From assembly GCA_016285455.1 (NCBI GenBank), contig JAEEQS010000001.1, positions 124,001 through 188,000 on the forward strand: 64,000 nt of DNA, written 5' to 3'. The position numbers were made by a program, and so were the translations under genes. The notes under the pieces are model-generated. The model worked only from the letters and a program-made list of their open reading frames with translations. It did no database searches and had not been told where the DNA came from. The stretch is from Bacteroidales bacterium (GTDB lineage: Bacteria; Bacteroidota; Bacteroidia; Bacteroidales; UBA932). Below are positions 15,954 to 25,326 of this stretch, piece by piece. The stretch's first letter is position 1. Every line of letters starts with the position of its first letter.

Positions 15954-18491
15954 ATGGCAAAGAGCAAGAAAAAACAGAGAGAAGAAGATGAACTCATCGC
16001 CGAGCAGGAAATGACGGCCCCAAAGAGAAAAGAGGGGCTGTACCTGATTTGCGGTCTGGTGTTTCTGGCGCTGGCTATCTACACGCTTATAGCGCTGGTT
16101 TCATATGTGTTCACTTGGGCCCAGGACCAAAGCTCCTATGTGGGCTCAGACATTTTCAGCTCTCTTTCAAATGTTGAAAACGGTGGCGGCAAGATTGGGC
16201 TCTGGTGGGCCAATCTCCTGGTGAGCAAGCTGTTTGGACTTGGCGCATTCATCATTCCTTTCTTTTTCTTTGGAGTGGCTTTGTTCTGCCTTAAGATCAA
16301 AAGAGTGAAGCTTCTGAGGCTTTTCTTCATAACGGTTTTCGGCTGCATACTGATTAGCGTTTTCTTCTCTTTTGTGTTCTCTTTCACCGGCGTAGACCGC
16401 CTGTTTGGAACAAGTGCTGGAGGATCTTACGGCTTTGCGGTAAACAAATGGCTTAAGACAATGCTGGGCACTCCGGGTACGGCCGCAATTCTTATACTCG
16501 CGATAATAGGCTGGTGCATAATCATCAACAAGAGCCTGATAAAGAAAATCAGCGGAGGATTCGAGAAAGTTGGCCAGAAGCTGGAGCAGGCATCCCAGAT
16601 CGGGACAGAAAACGGAGACCTTGAAGGAGAGGGAGAGACTGAAGTTTCTGGCGAAGAAGAAACTGAAGGCGATGCTGAAGAAGGAGAGGATCTCCCGGAA
16701 GACAGTCCAGAAGACCTTGATGAGGACGCTATTCTTGAGCAGAGGCGCAAGGATATGGAAATCAAGATTGTGGATACGTCAAAGGCAGAGGATGCTTCCG
16801 CTGCAGCCGCACAAGGCTCTGAAGTGGAGCTTGAGATAAAGGAAACAGACGGGGCAGAGAGCAACGATCTTTTGGGAGAATATACAGAGGAAGAACTTCA
16901 GAAGACCTTTGATCCACGCCTGGAACTCTCTCATTACGAAGCTCCAACGCTGGATCTTTTGGATACGTACAGAGACAAGTGGTATGAGGTATCCAGAGAC
17001 GAGATGGAAAGGAACAAGAACCAGATTGTAAGCACGCTTGCCAATTACAAGATAGGGGTTTCAAAAGTATCGGCGACAAAGGGGCCTACCGTCACTCTGT
17101 ACGAGGTGGTTCCAGCTCCGGGAATAAGGGTCAGCCAGATAAAGAGGCTGGAGGAAGACATCCAGCTCTCTCTTGCCGCAAAGGGCGTGAGAGTGGTTAC
17201 CCTTCCAGGAACCAATGCCGTGGGCATAGAGGTGGCTAACGACAAGCCGAGCGTGGTGAGTTTGCTGTCTTGCATCGAGTACCTCCAGACAAAGATGAAG
17301 GAGCCTGGGAGCAAGGAAAGCGGCTATGCACTTCCTGTAGCTATGGGCAAGACCATTTCCGGAGAAGTGTTTACGTTCGACCTTGCAAAGGCGCCGCACC
17401 TTCTTATGGCGGGCGCTACCGGCCAGGGAAAGTCTGTTGGACTGAACGCTCTGGTTACTTCTCTGCTTTACACAAAACATCCGTCTGAAATCAAGTTTGT
17501 TCTGGTGGATCCTAAGAGAGTGGAGCTTTCTCTGTACTCAAATCTTGCAAATCATTTCCTGGCCTGCCTTCCTGAGACGGAAGACAAGGAGACTCCGGTA
17601 ATTACAGATACCCAGAAGGTAGTCCGCACGCTAAGGTCTCTTTGCAAGGAAATGGACGACCGCTACAAGCTGCTTGAGGCTGCAAGAGTCAGGAACATAA
17701 AGGAATACAACGAAAAATTCCTGGAGCGCAAGCTCAATCCTGGCAAGGGGCACCGGTTCCTGCCTTACATAGTTTTAATCATCGATGAGTATGCAGACCT
17801 CATCATAACCGCAGGCAAAGACGTGGAAATTCCTCTGACACGTCTGGCCCAGCTGGCCCGAGCCATTGGAATCCATCTGGTGATTGCCACCCAGAGACCG
17901 ACGGCCAGCATCATAACCGGAAATATCAAAGCCAACTTCCCTGTAAGAATTGCTTTCTATGTCCGTTCCAGCATAGACTCACGTACCATCTTGGACGAAA
18001 GCGGCGCAAATCAGCTGATTGGCCGCGGAGATATGCTTTACGCAACGGGCAGCGAGCTTACCAGAGTCCAGTGCGCCCTGATAGAAACCAAGGAGATAAA
18101 CCGCGTGGTCAACTTCATTTCAGAGCAGGTTGGCTATTCTACGGCACTGTATTTGCCTGAACCTCCAGATGACGAGGAGAGCCCGGGCGGATACGGCGGC
18201 AGCGGCGGAGGGGATGCGGGCGTTCCCATCGGCGAGACAAATCTCAGGATGAGAGACAAAATGTTCGACGATGCGGCACGTCTGATAGTTTCCGCAGGCG
18301 GCGGTTCAGCTTCCTTCCTTCAGAGGAAAATGGACGTTGGCTACAACAGGGCCTCCAAACTCATAGACCAGCTTGAGAAAGCGGGAATAGTGGGGCCTCA
18401 AGACGGAGCCAAACCTCGGCCAAGTCTCATTCCTGACCTTCTCAGCCTGGATGAAAAGCTGGAAGAGATCAGAAACGAGTACGGACGATGA
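15954..18491 (+). CDS. ftsK: DNA translocase FtsK/SpoIIIE family
   Basis: I start at the ATG at 15954, just after the DUF4290 stop, giving 845 residues; an earlier in-frame ATG is internal to that gene. Four membrane helices occupy residues about 25-190, followed by an acidic Glu-rich linker (about 215-310). The motor domain has Walker A GATGQGKSV near 487 and Walker B VLIIDEYADL near 605. The C-terminal winged-helix gamma domain (FDDAARLIVSAGGGSASFLQRKM, about 765-825) reads KOPS-type polarity sequences. FtsK pumps DNA at the septum to resolve chromosome dimers with XerCD. The gene overlaps the LolA-like gene by four bases (ATGA), an arrangement common in Bacteroidota. Confidence 0.95.
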   Translation: MAKSKKKQREEDELIAEQEMTAPKRKEGLYLICGLVFLALAIYTLIALVSYVFTWAQDQSSYVGSDIFSSLSNVENGGGKIGLWWANLLVSKLFGLGAFIIPFFFFGVALFCLKIKRVKLLRLFFITVFGCILISVFFSFVFSFTGVDRLFGTSAGGSYGFAVNKWLKTMLGTPGTAAILILAIIGWCIIINKSLIKKISGGFEKVGQKLEQASQIGTENGDLEGEGETEVSGEEETEGDAEEGEDLPEDSPEDLDEDAILEQRRKDMEIKIVDTSKAEDASAAAAQGSEVELEIKETDGAESNDLLGEYTEEELQKTFDPRLELSHYEAPTLDLLDTYRDKWYEVSRDEMERNKNQIVSTLANYKIGVSKVSATKGPTVTLYEVVPAPGIRVSQIKRLEEDIQLSLAAKGVRVVTLPGTNAVGIEVANDKPSVVSLLSCIEYLQTKMKEPGSKESGYALPVAMGKTISGEVFTFDLAKAPHLLMAGATGQGKSVGLNALVTSLLYTKHPSEIKFVLVDPKRVELSLYSNLANHFLACLPETEDKETPVITDTQKVVRTLRSLCKEMDDRYKLLEAARVRNIKEYNEKFLERKLNPGKGHRFLPYIVLIIDEYADLIITAGKDVEIPLTRLAQLARAIGIHLVIATQRPTASIITGNIKANFPVRIAFYVRSSIDSRTILDESGANQLIGRGDMLYATGSELTRVQCALIETKEINRVVNFISEQVGYSTALYLPEPPDDEESPGGYGGSGGGDAGVPIGETNLRMRDKMFDDAARLIVSAGGGSASFLQRKMDVGYNRASKLIDQLEKAGIVGPQDGAKPRPSLIPDLLSLDEKLEEIRNEYGR

Positions 18492-19129
18492 AAAGGATTT
18501 TTGCATATCTGCTAATTACGCTTTTATCTTCTTCTCTTTGGGCACAGAGCGAGGGTGAGAAGCTTTTCAGGAGCGCTTCTGACTATGTTTTCTCTGCCAG
18601 GAAGCTTTCTGTTGTGATTACAAATCTGGACAAGAAGGGCAAAGCTTACTACAACCGCGGATTCTTTGTGGCTCTTCCAGACAGGGGCTATATGAAGATA
18701 GACGGGGTAAGCGAGTTCCAGTACACTCCTTCTCTGGTGTCATCTTACAACGAGCAGAGCAACGAGTATATGATCCAGGAAAGGAAAAGCACTTCCGAAT
18801 CCATTTCAGACAATCCGTTTTCCATTCTTTCCAAGTCTGCCAAAGGGGTTAAGATTTCAGATCCGGTTGCGGGAAAGGTTAAAGACCGAGACTGCATCAA
18901 ATTCAGCGTAACTCCTGAAGGGAAGGCGTATTACCAGAGAGCGGATGTTTACGTTACTGGAAGCGGAGCATCTTTCAAGGTGCTGAGAATCACAGTGGCG
19001 CTTAAGAAAGACCAGGCCTTTGTGGTGGATATTACATCTGCAGGAGAAGCTCTCCCTGACAAGATATCAGACTATCAGATTATTCTTTCAGACCATCCGG
19101 GCTGCCAGGTGGTAGATCTTAGAGATTAG
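18488..19129 (+). CDS. LolA-like outer-membrane lipoprotein carrier protein
   Basis: The 213-residue protein has a signal peptide ending at LWAQ (about residue 19) and the LolA/LppM-type fold pattern: a long first helix followed by strands such as GFFVALPDRGYMKIDGVSEFQYT and later YYQRADVYVTGSGASFKVLRITV. LolA carries lipoproteins across the periplasm to the outer membrane. It starts within the ftsK stop region (ATGA overlap), and the ftsK-lolA pairing supports the call. A second, distinct LolA-like protein occurs in the lipid cluster at 53783, so this one is the likely housekeeping copy. It converges with the Nudix gene with no gap. Confidence 0.8.
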   Translation: MKRIFAYLLITLLSSSLWAQSEGEKLFRSASDYVFSARKLSVVITNLDKKGKAYYNRGFFVALPDRGYMKIDGVSEFQYTPSLVSSYNEQSNEYMIQERKSTSESISDNPFSILSKSAKGVKISDPVAGKVKDRDCIKFSVTPEGKAYYQRADVYVTGSGASFKVLRITVALKKDQAFVVDITSAGEALPDKISDYQIILSDHPGCQVVDLRD

Positions 19130-19750
19130 CTATTTTCCGAGTGCCGCTTCAAAGACATCTACAATAGAAGGGTAGGTGTTGGCAAGGCGGTAGTCCAGGT
19201 CTTCCGGAGTTACCCATTCGCATTTTTCTATTCCCTCTTCTGTCTGCGGGCGGATTACGGCGTCTTTGTCTGGTGTCATTTCAAACCACCAGATGCTCTT
19301 TACGTTAAAGGAACCGTACATTCTGTAGGCGTGGCTGGTAACTTTGATAAGCTTGCCTGCCTTGGCCTTTACTCCGCTTTCTTCCTCAACTTCTCTTTCA
19401 GCGGTAACGCGTATGTCTTCTCCCTCTTCCTGCATACCTTTTGGAAGATCCCAGGTGCCGTTGCGGTAAATCATCAGCCGGTTGCCGTTTTCGTCGGTGA
19501 CAAGACCTCCTCCAGCATTGATTCTCTTGACTTTGGAGAGCATCCTGTTTATGAATTCTTCTTCTGGAGTTCCTTCTGGAATCTCAACTGCAAGGTGCTG
19601 GAAAGTCTGGTTCTCCTCCATAAGGAAAGGAATCTGGGAAATGTCATAATCCGCACCTGGCCTCAGAAGAAATCTTTCATCTGAAACTGGTGGAAGTTCT
19701 CCTGCCTTGCAGATGGAAAGTATGCGCTTTTTGAAATATATATTATGCAT
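19130..19750 (-). CDS. Nudix hydrolase
   Basis: The 206-residue cytoplasmic protein has a complete Nudix box, G-x5-E-x7-RE-x2-EE-x-G (from GMQEEGED to REVEEESGV, about residues 117-139), which binds the metal and cleaves nucleoside diphosphate-linked substrates. An N-terminal extension of about 75 residues precedes the catalytic domain, as in Bacteroidota Nudix proteins of unknown substrate. It is transcribed divergently from pyrE, with 97 bases between the two starts, and ends one base from the LolA-like gene. The substrate cannot be told from the sequence. Confidence 0.85.
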   Translation of the reverse strand: MHNIYFKKRILSICKAGELPPVSDERFLLRPGADYDISQIPFLMEENQTFQHLAVEIPEGTPEEEFINRMLSKVKRINAGGGLVTDENGNRLMIYRNGTWDLPKGMQEEGEDIRVTAEREVEEESGVKAKAGKLIKVTSHAYRMYGSFNVKSIWWFEMTPDKDAVIRPQTEEGIEKCEWVTPEDLDYRLANTYPSIVDVFEAALGK

Positions 19751-19798
19751 TCAAGTGTCTGTTATAGAAAACATAGGCAAAAATATAAATAAAAACGT

Positions 19799-19806
19799 TA
19801 TATTTG
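19799..19806 (+). promoter_or_regulatory. -7 box (TATATTTG) of pyrE operon
   Basis: TATATTTGT is a perfect TAnnTTTGY core, 41 bases before the pyrE ATG, in an AT-rich divergent region shared with the Nudix gene. No good -33 TTTG is seen. Confidence 0.5.
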
Positions 19807-19847
19807 TCTTTTGGCAAAAAGATGAGAATTAAAAGATTGAGGAGTTT

Positions 19848-20495
19848 ATGGAAAACATTGAAAAGACAGTGGCGCAGCAGCTGCTGAAAGTTAAGGCAGT
19901 AAAATTAAATGCCGAGAATCCTTTTACCTGGGCATCGGGCTGGAAATCACCGATATATTGCGACAACCGCAAGCTTCTTACATATCCTGCTGAAAGGAAG
20001 CTGATTACAGAGGCTCTTGTTTCTGTCATCAGCGATTCTTTCAAAGACATTGACCTGGTGGCCGGAGTGGCTACCGGAGCAATCGCCTGGGGAATTATGG
20101 TGGCCGAGGCTTTGGGCAAGCCGTTTGTTTACGTTAGGCCTAAACCAAAAGACCACGGAACCCAGTCTCAGGTTGAGGGTCAGATTGAGCCTAACCAGAG
20201 GATAGTGGTTGTGGAGGATCTGGTTTCTACCGGAGCCAGCAGCCTTTCTTCCTGCGACGCTTTGAGGAAGGCTGGCGGAATCGTTCTGGGAATGGTGGCT
20301 ATCTTCTCTTACAACTTCCCGCTTTCACGCAGGGAGTTTGAGTACAAAGACATTGAGCTTCACACTCTCTGCCAGTACGACTCTCTTCTGGAGGAGGCTG
20401 TAAAGGAGAATTACATAGATGCTGCTCACGTGGAGGTTCTCAAGGAATGGAGAATCAATCCTTCTACCTGGAACGGCATCTCAAAAGAAGAATAA
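19848..20495 (+). CDS. pyrE: Orotate phosphoribosyltransferase
   Basis: The 215-residue protein makes orotidine 5'-monophosphate from orotate and PRPP, step five of de novo pyrimidine synthesis. The PRPP-binding motif IVVVEDLVSTGASS is clear near residues 120-133, and FTWASGWKSPIYCDNR near the start and KPKDHGTQ near 103-110 are typical PyrE segments. Length matches the family. It leads a tight three-gene run: an SRPBCC protein 12 bases downstream and then an RNA methylase overlapping it. The SRPBCC neighbour is, to my knowledge, a common partner of pyrE in Bacteroidota. Confidence 0.95.
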   Translation: MENIEKTVAQQLLKVKAVKLNAENPFTWASGWKSPIYCDNRKLLTYPAERKLITEALVSVISDSFKDIDLVAGVATGAIAWGIMVAEALGKPFVYVRPKPKDHGTQSQVEGQIEPNQRIVVVEDLVSTGASSLSSCDALRKAGGIVLGMVAIFSYNFPLSRREFEYKDIELHTLCQYDSLLEEAVKENYIDAAHVEVLKEWRINPSTWNGISKEE

Positions 20496-20507
20496 AACAC
20501 CAATATT

Positions 20508-20921
20508 ATGGCACTGGAAACATTTGAAGGCAAGGAGGTTGAGCTCAATTCTCCTTCTTATGCCGTATTCGCTTCTTTTTCAGACCTGACTTTGATGAAA
20601 GACAGGATTCCTGACGAGTACAAAGACAAGGTTACCGTTACGCCTGATACTGTGGAGGGAGACTACAACGGAATGCACCTGGGGCTTAAGGTGGCCGAGA
20701 GGATACCGAATTCCCGCATCGTGATGAAGCCTATGGAAGGTTTTCCAATAGATTTCTCCCTGATATTCAAGATAGATGACAAAGACGCTTTCACCAGCAA
20801 GATTAGAGTTTGCGTGGAAGCCCAGATGAATTTCATAATCAAGGCTATGATGGGCAAGAAAATCCAGAGCCTGCTTGACCAGATGACGGAGAAGATTGCC
20901 CAGCAGAATATTGCCCGATGA
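20508..20921 (+). CDS. SRPBCC (START-like) family protein
   Basis: The 137-residue protein has the order of a small helix-grip fold: an N-terminal strand (VELNSPSYAVFASFSD), a short helix, several strands (IVMKPMEGFPIDFSLIFKI) and a long C-terminal amphipathic helix (MGKKIQSLLDQMTEKIAQQ). Such proteins bind hydrophobic ligands in a cavity. There is no signal peptide. It lies between pyrE and the RsmF-type gene and overlaps the latter by four bases. The ligand is unknown. Confidence 0.7.
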   Translation: MALETFEGKEVELNSPSYAVFASFSDLTLMKDRIPDEYKDKVTVTPDTVEGDYNGMHLGLKVAERIPNSRIVMKPMEGFPIDFSLIFKIDDKDAFTSKIRVCVEAQMNFIIKAMMGKKIQSLLDQMTEKIAQQNIAR

Positions 20922-22369
20922 GTGACTTTGAAACAATCCTGAGGGAGTCTCTGCCGCCTTATGCGGCTGACAGGCTGCTGGAGGTTCTTGGCAGCGATTC
21001 TTCCTCTGCGATGGTTTCAGTTAGGGTAAATCCCTTCAAGACAAGCGTCTGCGATTCGTTTAACGATGCTTTTGGAGAAGATTCGCGTCCCGTGCCTTGG
21101 TGCGGCGGCGCTTTTTTCCTTTCCGGAAGACCTGCCTTTACTCTCGATCCTGCTTTCCACGCCGGAGCTTACTATGTGCAGGATTCTTCCAGTATGTTTC
21201 CTTCCCTGATTCAAGAAAAGATTTGCAACGCGGCAGACGGAGGCACAGTTCTGGACCTTTGCGCCAGCCCCGGAGGAAAAACCACGCATCTTCTGTCTAT
21301 ACTAAAAGGCTGCTCCAAGATGCCTCTTCTTGTCAGCAACGAGGCTGTAGGCAAGAGGGTTCCGCCGCTTACAGACAACATTGCCAAATGGGGGTCGCCA
21401 AATGTCCTGGCCACAAACCTGAGCGCAGAGCAGCTAGGCACTTTGGAGGGATTTTTTGACGTGATTCTGACTGATGTTCCGTGTTCGGGAGAGGGTATGT
21501 TCCGCAAGAGCGCAGATGCCGTAGATGGCTGGAGCAGAGCCAGTGTTATGGAATGCGCCGCCCTTCAGCGTTCCATTCTGAGTGATGTCTGGCCGGCTCT
21601 AAAACCTGGCGGCCTTCTTATCTATTCTACCTGCACTTATAATCATTTTGAGAATCAGGATAATGTTAAATACATCGCTGAGGAACTAGGCGCTGATTTT
21701 ATTCCTGTAGAAAATGATAGGCTTTCTCTTGTAAAGGGGCTTGTAAGCCTTCCTTTAGGCTATCAGTTTGTTCCAGGCCTTGTGGATGGAGAGGGGCAGT
21801 TCTTTGCACTTCTGAGGAAGAAAGCCGGAGAGAATCCTCATAAGGCCAAGCCTCAGAAGCATAGCGGAAAATCTCGTTTTGCTGAAATTCAGGGAGACTT
21901 TTTTGGACCTGTCCGCTTCCTTTTTGACAGGGAGAGTTCCCAGCTTTATCTTTTGCCTTCAGAACCGGGTGTTTGCTCGGCGATGATGGATGCCGTTATG
22001 AGGCTTTCGGCCTTGGGCCGGCCTTTCCTGAAGACTGCCGGATGCAGAGTGGGGGAAGTCAAGGCCGGAAAGATTGTCCCCGATGCGGACCTGGCTCTTT
22101 CTTCTGCCCTTGCTGAGGCTGAAAAGGGGCGTATTTCCGCCGTTCTCCCGGGAGACGGGAAAGAGACCGCCCTGGAATTTTTCTGCGCCGAAATCGGCCG
22201 GGAAACGGCTCTGAAATTTCTATCCAGGGAAAACATAACCCCCCAGCCGTCTTGGCCGAGGGGCTACATTCTTCTTAAGTACCGCGGGCTGGGACTAGGC
22301 TTTGTCAACAATCTTGGCAGCCGCTGCAACAGCCTTCATCCGCTTATGCGCAGGATACTTCATCGCTGA
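20918..22369 (+). CDS. rRNA cytosine-C5-methyltransferase, RsmF/NOL1/NOP2/sun type
   Basis: The 483-residue protein has the SAM-binding motif I DLCASPGGKTTHL (about 112-124), motif IV TDVPCSGEGMF with the releasing Cys, and motif VI STCTYN with the nucleophilic Cys, the two-Cys signature of m5C RNA methylases. The C-terminal 150 residues are an RsmF-like RNA-binding extension (FVNNLGSRCNSLHP close). RsmF modifies 16S rRNA C1407 in E. coli; the precise target here is inferred. It is the third gene of the pyrE run and overlaps its neighbour by ATGA. Its stop codon lies inside one of the ATCGCTGAG repeats at 22362. Confidence 0.85.
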   Translation: MSDFETILRESLPPYAADRLLEVLGSDSSSAMVSVRVNPFKTSVCDSFNDAFGEDSRPVPWCGGAFFLSGRPAFTLDPAFHAGAYYVQDSSSMFPSLIQEKICNAADGGTVLDLCASPGGKTTHLLSILKGCSKMPLLVSNEAVGKRVPPLTDNIAKWGSPNVLATNLSAEQLGTLEGFFDVILTDVPCSGEGMFRKSADAVDGWSRASVMECAALQRSILSDVWPALKPGGLLIYSTCTYNHFENQDNVKYIAEELGADFIPVENDRLSLVKGLVSLPLGYQFVPGLVDGEGQFFALLRKKAGENPHKAKPQKHSGKSRFAEIQGDFFGPVRFLFDRESSQLYLLPSEPGVCSAMMDAVMRLSALGRPFLKTAGCRVGEVKAGKIVPDADLALSSALAEAEKGRISAVLPGDGKETALEFFCAEIGRETALKFLSRENITPQPSWPRGYILLKYRGLGLGFVNNLGSRCNSLHPLMRRILHR

Positions 22370-22371
22370 GC

Positions 22372-23784
22372 CTAGAACATATAATCCCAGGCAGGGAGCA
22401 TTACAGGCTTCTGGTCCAGAGCCTTGATAGCCTTCTTGTCCAGATACTTGCGGTTGATCACGATGCGGAACATATATTCGTCGAACCACTTGTCTGTAAA
22501 GATGAGGTATCCGCCCTTTCCGGCCTGAGGTCCCCAGCTGTTTTCGAACTTCCACTTCAGAGGATTGTCATTGTCGTCTGTGTCAACAGCCACAATAAGC
22601 ATTGCGTGTGAAGAGCCGCTCTGACGAGTCAGGATTCTGGCCTTCTTGTCCATATTCAGGTCAATTCCAAGAAGCTGGCCGTAATCGTACATTCCAGGAT
22701 CCATATAGCCAACGCCGCCGGCAGTGTTGCTCTGCTTTCCAACGTCGCAGGAAGCGTACATAGGCTCGCCTGCCTTGATGGAAGCAACCGCTGCCTTCTT
22801 GATGTCCTCGTTCGGGAGATTGAGGTAGGTCCAGTTGATTCCCTCAATGGTGTTGCGGTAGTTGTCTATCTCGTAGATCTTGTAATACTCTCTTGTAGGG
22901 TCGTTCATTATCATCACATAGTCCTTGGCGTTGTAGTCTGCCGGTACTATGCTCTTGTAGAACTCTTGCGGAGTGGTCTTTACGGTCTGGATCTTGCCGT
23001 CGTTGTCGCGGAACTTCCAGGTGAATTCGGTTGGCGGTTCTCCCAGGCAGATGGCCAGTACCCTGTAAACATCCTTGAGGGTTTCCATCTTAACCTTTTC
23101 TGCGTTGGTGTGAGGGTCTCCGCTAATGCCGCTGCGCATAACCTTAAGCGCCTTCTCAAAAACCTGGCGGATTTCGTAGCCTCCCTTGCGGAGCCTTTCG
23201 TTCACGATGCCCAGGAACTGGCCGGTGGAGTTGCTCTGCTCGGTTTCAGGCATAACGTCTGCCGGAACAACGCCGTATTTCTCGCCTATGTTGTAGAACA
23301 GGTTCCATACGCCGCCGTCTCCCACAGGAGACCTGAAAAGCTCGTCTACAGCCCTGTCTCCAAAAGGCTTGTCGGAAGTCTTGATCACGTTCTCCAAAAA
23401 GAGGTTGGCTTTCTCCAGAATATCCCAGAAATAGCTGTAGTTATGAGAAAAATCAAAGGTCTTGATGTTGTATTTCTTCATAACTGCAGGCCTGAGCTGG
23501 TTCATAGAGGTGAACATCCAGCATCTTCCGCTGCTTTTCTGGTCTGTGATTCCGCTTACTTCTACATTGTACTTGAAGAAATCGTCTGTACCCTGGACTG
23601 CAGCAGGATTGTAGGCCAGAGCTTTGATTCCCTTGTTGGTGGCAATGATGTTGTGGATGCTCTTGGCAAAGGCGTCGTTGTTGAAGCTGGCCTTGAGCTC
23701 TGAGAGCTCATTCTGCCCGAGGCTCTGTGCCATAAGGCTGCCGCCGGCAACCATCGCGATGATTAAAAATAGGGTCTTTTTCAT
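22372..23784 (-). CDS. Secreted C1-family aminopeptidase (bleomycin hydrolase / PepC type)
   Basis: The 470-residue protein has a signal peptide ending at SLMAQ (residue 20) and the papain-like triad of the C1B family: Cys88 in KSSGRCWMF, His393 in SSHAML and Asn415 in FENSWG. Classic PepC and bleomycin hydrolases are cytoplasmic, but Bacteroidales carry exported versions, as here. It probably trims peptides in the periplasm or at the surface for this amino-acid-using lifestyle. It is the last gene of a minus-strand run behind glutamine synthetase, 15 bases away. The C-terminal residues WDYMF differ from the yeast-type autoprocessed tail. Confidence 0.9.
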   Translation of the reverse strand: MKKTLFLIIAMVAGGSLMAQSLGQNELSELKASFNNDAFAKSIHNIIATNKGIKALAYNPAAVQGTDDFFKYNVEVSGITDQKSSGRCWMFTSMNQLRPAVMKKYNIKTFDFSHNYSYFWDILEKANLFLENVIKTSDKPFGDRAVDELFRSPVGDGGVWNLFYNIGEKYGVVPADVMPETEQSNSTGQFLGIVNERLRKGGYEIRQVFEKALKVMRSGISGDPHTNAEKVKMETLKDVYRVLAICLGEPPTEFTWKFRDNDGKIQTVKTTPQEFYKSIVPADYNAKDYVMIMNDPTREYYKIYEIDNYRNTIEGINWTYLNLPNEDIKKAAVASIKAGEPMYASCDVGKQSNTAGGVGYMDPGMYDYGQLLGIDLNMDKKARILTRQSGSSHAMLIVAVDTDDNDNPLKWKFENSWGPQAGKGGYLIFTDKWFDEYMFRIVINRKYLDKKAIKALDQKPVMLPAWDYMF

Positions 23785-23799
23785 ATTGATTTGTCTTTG

Positions 23800-25302
23800 T
23801 TATCCGCAGTGGAAGTATTTCTTTACCATCTGAAGCATTTCCTGAGGACGGTTCTCTATCTCCTTTCTCAGCGATCCGTCTCTGTAAGCCTCGAGCTGAG
23901 AGATGATTCCGTCTATCATATTGGCTGAGAAAACACCTTCTCTTTCATAGTATTCTCTCTGCTTCTGCAGGCAGCGGGCGCTTGCCTGGCAGCTGTCTGG
24001 GAGCTGCTCCAGGCGGGCCAGCTTGTCTGCGTTCTTGGCGTCGTGGATGTTCACGTTCACGTACTTGTCTTCTGCTACCTGAAGGGCCTCTGGCATTTCA
24101 ATGCCTATGCGGCAGGCTACGCAGAGGGCTGCTATGAGCTGGTAAACGTCTGCGCTTCCGTCTGGGGAACGCATTTCCACAGTCTGCTTCTGGGTGGTGT
24201 CTATTCCGGAAGGCTTCTCCAGAGGATTGGCAAGAGTGCACATATCCGCGCCTGCTGTCCATCCCAGCGGAACCCTTACAAGAACGCTGCGGTTGCGGTC
24301 TCCCCAGCAAACGTTTGTAGGAGCCTCCTGATGAGGAACCAGACGGAAATAGGATGTAGGAACCTTGTTCCCGAAGGCTGTGATAGAAGGAGCCAGCACC
24401 ATCATTCCGGCAATGGCCTTGCGTGCAGTTTCAGAAAGAACGCCATTCTCAATCATCTGGCTCTTGCCGTTCTTGGTTATCTTCATATGGATATGCAGTC
24501 CGCTTCCGGCCTTTCCAGATGTAATCTTAGGAGCAAAAGTTACGTCGAATCCCTGCTGGTATCCCAGGTTGCGGATTATCCACTTTGCCAGAGTCATCTG
24601 GTCTGCAGCGTCTTCCGCATCCGTAGGCAGGAACTCTATCTCGTTCTGCTCGTAGATTTTTCCGCCGAGGGTAAAGTTTCCCACTTCTGAATGCCCGTAC
24701 TTGATCTGTCCGCCGGCCTGCGCTATGTAGTGCATGCACTGGGTGCGGAACTGGTTGAACTTGGCAAACGGGCCGCTTTCGTGATAGCCTCTCTGGTCGG
24801 TTGCCGGGAAGAGGTTATCATCTTCCGCAATCACGTAATACTCAAGCTCTCCCATTGCCTGGAACTCGCACCCGGTCTTTTCCTTGAACACTTTGCAAGC
24901 CTTTTTCAGCGTATGTTCCGGCGCGCTTTCCAGCGGCTGTCCGTCTTTGTTGAAGAAAGAGCACAGCATCGTAACCGTAGGAATTTCGGCAAACGGATCC
25001 AGGAACGCTGTCCTGAATCTAGGAAGCACATACAGGTCTGAGCTGGAAGCCTCTATGAACTTGAAAAGAGAGCTTCCGTCCACTCTTTCTCCGCAGGACA
25101 AGATGGTATTCAGATAATCCTCATCGCTGATGACAAAATTCAGCGTCTTGAGCCTTCCGTCTCCTGCAGGATACATAAAGTTGACCATCTGTATCCCGTT
25201 GGCCTTGATATACTTGATGATATCCTCCTTGGTAAAGTCTTTTGGACTTTTCTGCAGAAACGCCACAATGGCGTTCGGATTCATGCTTATTATGTTGTTC
25301 AT
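23800..25302 (-). CDS. glnA: Glutamine synthetase
   Basis: The 500-residue protein has the glutamine synthetase catalytic pattern: GELEYYVIAEDD (metal-binding Glu, about 150-160), GSGLHIHM (about 265-272), NKVPTSYFRLVPHQEAP and NRSVLVRVP for ATP and glutamate binding. It condenses ammonia with glutamate using ATP. Its length lies near the type I range (440-475) plus a C-terminal extension, and it is not the 700-residue type III found in some Bacteroides. No adenylylation loop Tyr can be assigned confidently. It follows nqrF by 24 bases on the same strand and may be cotranscribed with the Nqr operon. Confidence 0.85.
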   Translation of the reverse strand: MNNIISMNPNAIVAFLQKSPKDFTKEDIIKYIKANGIQMVNFMYPAGDGRLKTLNFVISDEDYLNTILSCGERVDGSSLFKFIEASSSDLYVLPRFRTAFLDPFAEIPTVTMLCSFFNKDGQPLESAPEHTLKKACKVFKEKTGCEFQAMGELEYYVIAEDDNLFPATDQRGYHESGPFAKFNQFRTQCMHYIAQAGGQIKYGHSEVGNFTLGGKIYEQNEIEFLPTDAEDAADQMTLAKWIIRNLGYQQGFDVTFAPKITSGKAGSGLHIHMKITKNGKSQMIENGVLSETARKAIAGMMVLAPSITAFGNKVPTSYFRLVPHQEAPTNVCWGDRNRSVLVRVPLGWTAGADMCTLANPLEKPSGIDTTQKQTVEMRSPDGSADVYQLIAALCVACRIGIEMPEALQVAEDKYVNVNIHDAKNADKLARLEQLPDSCQASARCLQKQREYYEREGVFSANMIDGIISQLEAYRDGSLRKEIENRPQEMLQMVKKYFHCG

Positions 25303-25326
25303 AAAATCTGTCTAATTCAATATTCT

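Noticed and set aside
22966..23703. Plus-strand open frame (245 codons) opposite the aminopeptidase gene
   Set aside because: The peptidase has signal peptide and full Cys-His-Asn triad; the opposing frame is a shadow.
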